Of a DNA stretch of 64,000 nt, positions 59,071 to 64,000 are shown piece by piece. Numbering within the stretch: position 1 is the stretch's first letter; each line of letters starts with the position of its first letter. The DNA comes from CAYZJV01 sp049310885 (GTDB lineage Bacteria > Spirochaetota > Spirochaetia > Sphaerochaetales > Sphaerochaetaceae), in contig NZ_JBMDYO010000002.1 in the NCBI RefSeq assembly GCF_049310885.1, positions 248,001-312,000 of the forward strand, in the 5' to 3' direction. The translations under genes were made by a program, and so were the position numbers. The notes beneath the pieces were generated by a model that saw only the letters and a program-made list of their open reading frames with translations, had not been told where the DNA came from and did not search any database.

Positions 59071-59919
59071 TTATTTTTCAACGTACTGACTTATATAGTC
59101 GAGCCCCTCTTTATATTTCTTTGATACTTCCTCTGGTGGACACATAATCTCTAAATCAAGAGATTCCTGGTAACCGTTTAACAGAAGTGCGTCAAGAACT
59201 TGTTCCCAATCAATCGTACCCTCTCCAGGAGTCAATGATAAATTGACCATACCATCGTTATCGCACAAGTGGGTGCCGAAAATTCGATTACCCAAACGGG
59301 CAGGAATGGTTTCGAGTACATCGCGGAAAGCATGCGCATGACCAGTGTCGAAATTATACCCAAGATTATCTACTGACTGGAGAATTGAAAGAATTTGTTG
59401 GACACCACCAAGTCCCGGTATAATCGAACCGGGCTGTAGCTCCAGTGCAATCTTGACTCCATGAGCTTGCGCCATGTCGCAGAGACGCTGTAGATTATCG
59501 AGAAGTGTCCGCTCAATTTTCCGATACGATTCGTGCGTCATGACCTGTTGCTCCGTATGGAATTTCCCAAAGGGAACAGTAAGGAGACTGCAACCGGGCA
59601 AGCTTTCAGCAAGTACAAGGAGTTTAGAAACCTCTTCCCTACTATACCCATTCAAAATACCTATGGGAGTAGTGGAATTCTCAATCCAGAAATGGGCTAC
59701 TAGTTGGGAGATATCGACCGTATATTCTTCGCAGGTGGCTTGAAGCTGGGAAACCTGGCTGCTTCTCCAGTCATCCAAGTGTTGCACATACGTTATTTCA
59801 AGCTGCATTGAATCGAACCCCATCTTCTTGATCAATGGAACTTCAGCAATGCATTGCTGTGGACTGAAATGCTCTCCGTACTTAGAGAGGAAATAGGCAG
59901 GGGAAACTCCAAACTTCAT
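59071..59919 (-). CDS. Sugar phosphate isomerase/epimerase (TIM barrel)
   Basis: The protein is 282 residues from the ATG at 59919, which overlaps the DctQ stop as ATGA; a longer open frame runs back into dctQ. The AP-endonuclease-2-like barrel shows VKIALELQPGSIIPG (metal Glu), LGYNFDTGHAHAF (Asp-His), GTHLCDNDGMVNLSLTPGEGTIDWEQVL (His, Asp, Glu region) and SLDLEIMCP at the end. It probably isomerises or epimerises the imported sugar or keto acid. Confidence 0.87.
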   Translation of the reverse strand: MKFGVSPAYFLSKYGEHFSPQQCIAEVPLIKKMGFDSMQLEITYVQHLDDWRSSQVSQLQATCEEYTVDISQLVAHFWIENSTTPIGILNGYSREEVSKLLVLAESLPGCSLLTVPFGKFHTEQQVMTHESYRKIERTLLDNLQRLCDMAQAHGVKIALELQPGSIIPGLGGVQQILSILQSVDNLGYNFDTGHAHAFRDVLETIPARLGNRIFGTHLCDNDGMVNLSLTPGEGTIDWEQVLDALLLNGYQESLDLEIMCPPEEVSKKYKEGLDYISQYVEK

Positions 59920-60431
59920 TTCGCTTGCTTCCTGTTTTTCAATTTCTCTACTACTATCCTGATCTGGATGATTATCTTTACGATGCAATGCACCGACATG
60001 AGCATCGCAGAGAACAAAATCGCTCCATACCACAATCTCTGCGGCAAGTGAAGCATGGGACTCGTCCTCGGACCTGAGGAGATATATAGATTCAAGCTAC
60101 TTGAGAATAGGACAGCGATGAATACTCCCCTCACTAGTAATGAGAATAGTTGGTAGAATGCAAGTAAGGTAATACGTGAGCTGAGAAAATCATCTACAAA
60201 CTCAACTCTCAGATGCCCATCTTCACGGAAAAGCAGCGCAATACCGACGAACACAAACCAGGCGAAAAACAGATTGATGATTTCGTCCTGAGGTGCCAGA
60301 GCCTGAATGCGAAAATATCTTGCACTGACTTGAGCCGATAATAAGATCAACAGTACGACGAGGCTGATTTCAACGAGCACAAAAAGTGTTTTATTCAGGG
60401 CTTCATCAATTTTCGCCAATTGCTTAATCAT
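59916..60431 (-). CDS. TRAP transporter small permease (DctQ)
   Basis: A 171-residue protein with four hydrophobic segments (first LFVLVEISLVVLLILLSAQV). ALAPQDEIINLFFAWFVFVGIALLFREDGHLRVEF is the DctQ signature. It follows dctM by 13 bases and is coupled to the isomerase gene. The order dctP-dctM-dctQ is unusual; dctP-dctQ-dctM is the norm. Confidence 0.9.
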   Translation of the reverse strand: MIKQLAKIDEALNKTLFVLVEISLVVLLILLSAQVSARYFRIQALAPQDEIINLFFAWFVFVGIALLFREDGHLRVEFVDDFLSSRITLLAFYQLFSLLVRGVFIAVLFSSSLNLYISSGPRTSPMLHLPQRLWYGAILFSAMLMSVHCIVKIIIQIRIVVEKLKNRKQAK

Positions 60432-60444
60432 ACAATCAACTCCT

Positions 60445-61728
60445 TCATGACATCAGATTTGGCAAGAACAGAACAATCGAGGGAACAAACGTAATAATCA
60501 GCAAGACAACAAATAGTGCGAGAAGGTACGGCCACAATTCGCTCAAAATCTCTTTGATTGTCAAATTTGTGATGCTTGCTACACTATATAGACATACTCC
60601 CATGGGAGGAGTAAGTTGTCCAATCATCAGATTCAATGTCATAAGCACGCCAAAATGAATTGGATCTATTCCGATTGCTTGTATAATGGGCAAGAAGATT
60701 GGCACAACCAAAGTCATAATGCTGATGGTTTCCATGAAACAACCAAGTAACAATAGCAGTGCATTCACTGAGATAAGAAAGAGCCATGGTCGTTCAGCTA
60801 CCGAAACTAGCGCTGTAGACAATCTTTGCGGAACCCGCATGATTGTCAGTGCGTACGCGTATGCAGCTGCAACGGCGATGATGAAGATAACCCTAATAGA
60901 ACTACGTATGGTCTCTTTGAGTATGGCTGGGAGTTTCTTTAAAGTCATATCCTTATACAGGAGAAAACCAATCAGCAAACCATATACACATGCTACAATA
61001 GCAGCTTCGGTTGGAGTGAAGATTCCGAAGGAGATTCCTCCGATTATAATGAAAAAGCTACCAAACGGTATCAGAGCATTCAAAAAGCCAAGGAACAACT
61101 CCTTCTTGTTATAACGGTTTTGTGAACGTGGATACGATCTCCTAATTGCCAGGATATAGACAGTTACCATAAGAGCGAGACCCATGAATGCTCCAGGGAT
61201 CAATCCTGCCATAAATAACTTCCCAACGGAGACTCCGGTAAGTGCGCCATATATGACAAATGGTATGCTTGGCGGTATGATGGGACCGATGGTGGCTGAA
61301 GCAGCTGTTATTGCAGCACTGAACTTCTTGTCATACCCACCTTTCTCCATCATTTCCATTTCAACCACACCCATTCCACTTGCATCTGCGACTGATGACC
61401 CCGACATTCCGGAGAAAAGCATACTCACCAGAATATTCACATGACCTAAGCCTCCAGGGACTCTGCCTACCAGCATCTCTGCTGACCGGAGAATACGTTT
61501 TGTGAGTCCTCCATCGTTCATAAGTAGCCCTGATAAGATATAGAAGGGAATCGCCAAAAGCACAAAAGAGGTACTCCCGGAATACATCCGTTGAGCTATG
61601 ACTACAATCATACTCCAACTGTCGTGGAGAGAAAATGCAATTAATGTGGCGATTCCCATACTGAATGCAACGGGAATCCCAAGAAGGATGAGAAGTATCA
61701 GCGCGCTAAAAACTAGTATGATATCCAT
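60445..61728 (-). CDS. TRAP transporter large permease (DctM)
   Basis: The protein is 427 residues from the ATG at 61728; AAAGGAG lies 13 bases upstream, which is rather far. About 12 segments begin DIILVFSALILLILLGIPVAF. IPFYILSGLLMNDGGLTKRILRSAEMLVG, MLFSGMSGSSVADASGMGVVEMEMMEKGGYDKKF and QLTPPMGVCLYSVASI match DctM. It takes up a carboxylate or acid sugar with sodium. Confidence 0.92.
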   Translation of the reverse strand: MDIILVFSALILLILLGIPVAFSMGIATLIAFSLHDSWSMIVVIAQRMYSGSTSFVLLAIPFYILSGLLMNDGGLTKRILRSAEMLVGRVPGGLGHVNILVSMLFSGMSGSSVADASGMGVVEMEMMEKGGYDKKFSAAITAASATIGPIIPPSIPFVIYGALTGVSVGKLFMAGLIPGAFMGLALMVTVYILAIRRSYPRSQNRYNKKELFLGFLNALIPFGSFFIIIGGISFGIFTPTEAAIVACVYGLLIGFLLYKDMTLKKLPAILKETIRSSIRVIFIIAVAAAYAYALTIMRVPQRLSTALVSVAERPWLFLISVNALLLLLGCFMETISIMTLVVPIFLPIIQAIGIDPIHFGVLMTLNLMIGQLTPPMGVCLYSVASITNLTIKEILSELWPYLLALFVVLLIITFVPSIVLFLPNLMS

Positions 61729-61766
61729 CTGAAATTCTGCACTCCTTTGCGAATGGTACATGCGAT

Positions 61767-61808
61767 GGAAAACAACCGCGGAATATCATACTCCGCAGGT
61801 TGTCTTCC
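61767..61808 (-). other. Stem-loop between dctP and dctM genes
   Basis: GGAAAACAACCGCGGA (61767-61782) pairs with TCCGCAGGTTGTCTTCC (61792-61808) with one mismatch and one bulge, 12 bases after the binding-protein stop codon. No U-run follows. Confidence 0.65.
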
Positions 61809-61820
61809 GTAAAAATTGAC

Positions 61821-62855
61821 TTAGCGAGCTTGTTCGACCAACTTGACAAACTTGTCGGTGAATTCATTGCCTGCAAAATCGCCAATCGTTTTGATTGCAG
61901 GTCCCATCTTATCTCTAAATGGGGCGAGATCCGGATAGTTCACCGTTACATCAGCTTCTTCGAGTTTTTGGATCAACTCCTCCTCCGAATTTACTGTAAG
62001 TTCCCTTGCCAGAGCTCCTGCCTGCGCCGATGCATCAAGCACAATCTGTTTGGTTTCTTCTGTGAGAGAATTCCATGCCTTTTCGCTTGCTACCAACATC
62101 TGAGTATTGTATACGTGGTTCAAGATAGTCACGAAAGGTTGCACTTCGTATAGTTTCTGATAGTAGATGGTGGACAATGGATTACATTGACCGTCGACAA
62201 CGCCTTGTGCAAGAGCCATATACAATTCAGGGAAACTGATAATTGAAGTTGTTGCACCCAAAGCTTTGTACATGGATTCAAGCTGGATTTCATTTGGAAC
62301 CCTCATCTTGAGGCGAGCAACATCAGCTGGTTTCTCGACTTTCAACAAGCGGTTCGAGAGCTGGCGGAATCCCCACTCCCAGTTTCCAATTACGACAAAA
62401 CCTTGCTCCGCAGCATAATCTGCCAGCAGTTCTCCCGCTTCACCATCAAGTGCACGATGCGCGTGTTCATAACCCTCGAAGAGGAAAGGAATCATTACAG
62501 CACCATATTCGGGTACCCATACTTGCAACTGGCCACTTGTCACGAGACCAAGTTCGAGTGCGCCCAATTGTAGTTGTTCGGTGTACTCAGGAGCAGAACC
62601 GAGACTTGAGTTGGAATAGACCTCCACTTTTACAACTCCGTCCGTCTTTTCCTCAACCAATTCCTTGAACAACATCGATGCCTTATGGGAAGGATGTCCC
62701 TCATCGGAAATATGTGCTAAACGTAGCGTCATAGACTTCTGTTCAGTCGAGGTTGCTTCCTGAGCACCTGCGGCGAACAACCCAGTCGTAGAAATTACCA
62801 ACAGTAATCCTACGATACTCATAACCAACAATAATTTCTTTTTTCTTGAAACCAT
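61821..62855 (-). CDS. TRAP transporter binding protein (DctP family)
   Basis: A 344-residue exported protein. The signal peptide MVSRKKKLLLVMSIVGLLLV ends at GLFAAGAQEA. MTLRLAHISDEGHPSHKASMLFKELVEEKTDG and VEVYSNSSLGSAPEYTEQLQLGALEL start the DctP fold; LKMRVPNEIQLESMYKALGATTSIISFPELYMALAQGVVDGQCNP holds the conserved Arg and ligand region. The neighbours suggest a keto- or hydroxy-sugar acid as ligand. Confidence 0.92.
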   Translation of the reverse strand: MVSRKKKLLLVMSIVGLLLVISTTGLFAAGAQEATSTEQKSMTLRLAHISDEGHPSHKASMLFKELVEEKTDGVVKVEVYSNSSLGSAPEYTEQLQLGALELGLVTSGQLQVWVPEYGAVMIPFLFEGYEHAHRALDGEAGELLADYAAEQGFVVIGNWEWGFRQLSNRLLKVEKPADVARLKMRVPNEIQLESMYKALGATTSIISFPELYMALAQGVVDGQCNPLSTIYYQKLYEVQPFVTILNHVYNTQMLVASEKAWNSLTEETKQIVLDASAQAGALARELTVNSEEELIQKLEEADVTVNYPDLAPFRDKMGPAIKTIGDFAGNEFTDKFVKLVEQAR

Positions 62856-62905
62856 AAAATACCTCCTTATGGTTCATTGTTTTTTCGTAGATCACATCCA
62901 ACCTT

Positions 62906-63763
62906 TCAAACAGTCTCCCAAAGTCGGTTGATGTTCTGTATTGATTGTTGAATTGCCTCTATACATTCTTCCCGATCTAAAAGATGTGTTCTCGGCTTCA
63001 TGAGAAGATCGGGACCCCTTTGCATGTGAAGTGGAAGCTCAAGACTCATGGGAATTGGAACTCCATGTTTCTTCACATGCTTGAATAGAACAACATAATC
63101 GTGATCGCCTTCTCCAATAGGACAAAAATCCCAGCCGAGTCCACTCTCCTGACTCTTCAGATCTTTCAAGTGAAGATTGACGGACTTCTCCACGGCACTG
63201 GCACAATCAAGTTCTATATCCAGTTTCATCCCTGCATAGGATATGGCATTGCTGAAATCATAATTCAGCCCTACATTAGCCAACCCCAAAGAGGAGATGA
63301 GCTTTGCTCCAGCAACCCCATTCGACAAGAGGTTACCACTCCCATCTCCTGGGTTTTCCAACCCGATTGTCATACCAAGATCAGAAGCAATGTGGGACAA
63401 TTCGATAATGTTGTGTTCAAATCGCAGGCGTCGATCGATAGTGGAGGTGTTACTGATAACAATTGTGGCACCGACTCGATGTGCGAATAGCAACCTTTGG
63501 CGGAAACGATCAATTGAGTCTTCCATCCCTAAGTCCATGTGTGCAGCTATCGATCTACACCTCAATCCACGTATTTCCAACGCCTCCCGAATACCATCAG
63601 AGGCTTCCTTGGTAAAGGCACTAGCTTCATCAAAGACGGCATATCCAGAAGTATAGGCTAACTCTACCAAACGGCTGTCGGTCTTACCTACTGCATCCAA
63701 AGCGTCGTCAAGCGATACGGTATTGAACACTAACAGGTTTACCGCAATCTCTGGCAGTTTCAT
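62906..63763 (-). CDS. Sugar phosphate isomerase/epimerase (TIM barrel)
   Basis: A 285-residue AP-endonuclease-2-like barrel. LGMTIGLENPGDGSGNLL carries the metal Glu, GLNYDFSNAISY the Asp, VNLHLKDLKSQESGLGWDFCPIGEGDHDYVVLFKHV the His-Lys-Asp and Gly-Glu-Gly region, and PMSLELPLHMQR the last Glu. It is distinct from the second barrel at 59071. AAGGAG lies 6 bases upstream of the ATG and overlaps the end of the cupin gene's stop codon region, so it is in the same operon. Confidence 0.88.
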   Translation of the reverse strand: MKLPEIAVNLLVFNTVSLDDALDAVGKTDSRLVELAYTSGYAVFDEASAFTKEASDGIREALEIRGLRCRSIAAHMDLGMEDSIDRFRQRLLFAHRVGATIVISNTSTIDRRLRFEHNIIELSHIASDLGMTIGLENPGDGSGNLLSNGVAGAKLISSLGLANVGLNYDFSNAISYAGMKLDIELDCASAVEKSVNLHLKDLKSQESGLGWDFCPIGEGDHDYVVLFKHVKKHGVPIPMSLELPLHMQRGPDLLMKPRTHLLDREECIEAIQQSIQNINRLWETV

Positions 63764-63772
63764 CTGTTCTCC

Positions 63773-64000
63773 TTACGCCTTCTGTTCCTTAGCGGCTTTC
63801 AGACAACGATCGAAATTTTCTTGAGAATTGAAACCTGGAACAAATACGGTGGCAAGCTTCAATGTCTCTTCACCGGTATTGATAACCTGATGCATTTCTC
63901 CTGCTCGCACATACAGCGCCATATCGGGGCCAATCTTTGTCTCTTCTCCATCACATATAGCAATCCCATGTCCAGAAATTATCTGTATGAGTTCCGGTTT
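63773..64000 (-). CDS. Cupin-domain protein, 5' end outside the window
   Basis: The last 75 codons of a gene running off the window edge. The visible part, LIQIISGHGIAICDGEETKI, then DMALYVRAGEMHQVINTGEE and LKLATVFVPGFNSQENF, is a cupin barrel with a metal-type His in GEMHQ. Such proteins beside sugar isomerases are often mannose-6-phosphate-isomerase-like or lyxose/ribulose isomerases. The start and full length cannot be seen. Confidence 0.8.
   Translation of the reverse strand, partial: KPELIQIISGHGIAICDGEETKIGPDMALYVRAGEMHQVINTGEETLKLATVFVPGFNSQENFDRCLKAAKEQKA

Noticed and set aside
59050..59080. Small hairpin AACGCC-GAT-GGCGTT as terminator of the TRAP operon
   Set aside because: On the minus strand no U-run follows the stem; the T-rich side belongs to the opposite strand.
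1..64000. CRISPR arrays, tRNA or rRNA genes, insertion sequences or prophage
   Set aside because: No regularly spaced repeats, clover-leaf sequences, transposase or phage structural genes were recognised in this window.

Overview
The window looks like the chromosome of an anaerobic, sugar-fermenting spirochaete of the Sphaerochaeta type. This is an inference from content and no 16S gene is present. The evidence is a moderate G+C content, an oxygen-independent class III ribonucleotide reductase, many binding-protein-dependent transporters for sugars and organic acids, and exported binding proteins that almost all share the residues AAGAQE or AAGAEE at the signal-peptide junction.

Layout. (1) 17-5018, minus strand: the end of an exopolysaccharide locus with two glycosyltransferases, an NAD-dependent epimerase, an initiating sugar-phosphate transferase and a MarR-type regulator. 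(2) 5507-9039: a DUF1801 protein and a divergent nrdDG operon preceded by tandem NrdR boxes and a cobalamin riboswitch. (3) 9144-14087: an AAA ATPase with a premature stop, a lipoprotein, galactose mutarotase and an aldo-keto reductase. (4) 14181-26204: a large minus-strand sugar-acid locus. It has a CUT1-type ABC importer without its ATPase, three unrelated aldolases, a HAD phosphatase, an FGGY kinase, an enolase-superfamily dehydratase, an IclR regulator and two dehydrogenases. (5) 26566-28577: an AbiE-type toxin-antitoxin pair with a duplicated operator. (6) 28722-30490: a kduD/kduI-like uronate pair. (7) 30563-34611: an NhaC antiporter, aminotransferase and RidA operon with a YheO/DauR-like regulator. 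(8) 34651-42298: a GntR-linked TRAP transporter, short-chain dehydrogenases, a hexose-phosphate mutarotase and a Gfo/Idh dehydrogenase. (9) 42373-51255: two divergent operons, one with an Old Yellow Enzyme relative, LacI regulator and fumarate-reductase-like flavoprotein, the other with a tripartite tricarboxylate transporter (TctCBA) and a Gfo/Idh dehydrogenase. (10) 51260-58930: a CUT2 sugar ABC operon ending in its own histidine kinase and NtrC-type regulator, with a near-consensus sigma-54 promoter in front. (11) 59071-64000: a second TRAP operon with two TIM-barrel isomerases and a cupin cut by the window edge.

The main theme is capture and breakdown of sugars, uronates and sugar acids. 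Each catabolic block carries its own importer and regulator. Five of five binding-protein genes are followed by a strong stem-loop before the membrane-subunit genes, which suggests a shared way of making more binding protein than permease.

The most notable regulatory features are the two-layer control of nrdDG (NrdR plus B12 riboswitch), the sigma-54/two-component control of the CUT2 operon, the duplicated AbiE operator, and a 46-bp promoter block shared between the kduI-like gene and a 13-codon stub 4 kb away.
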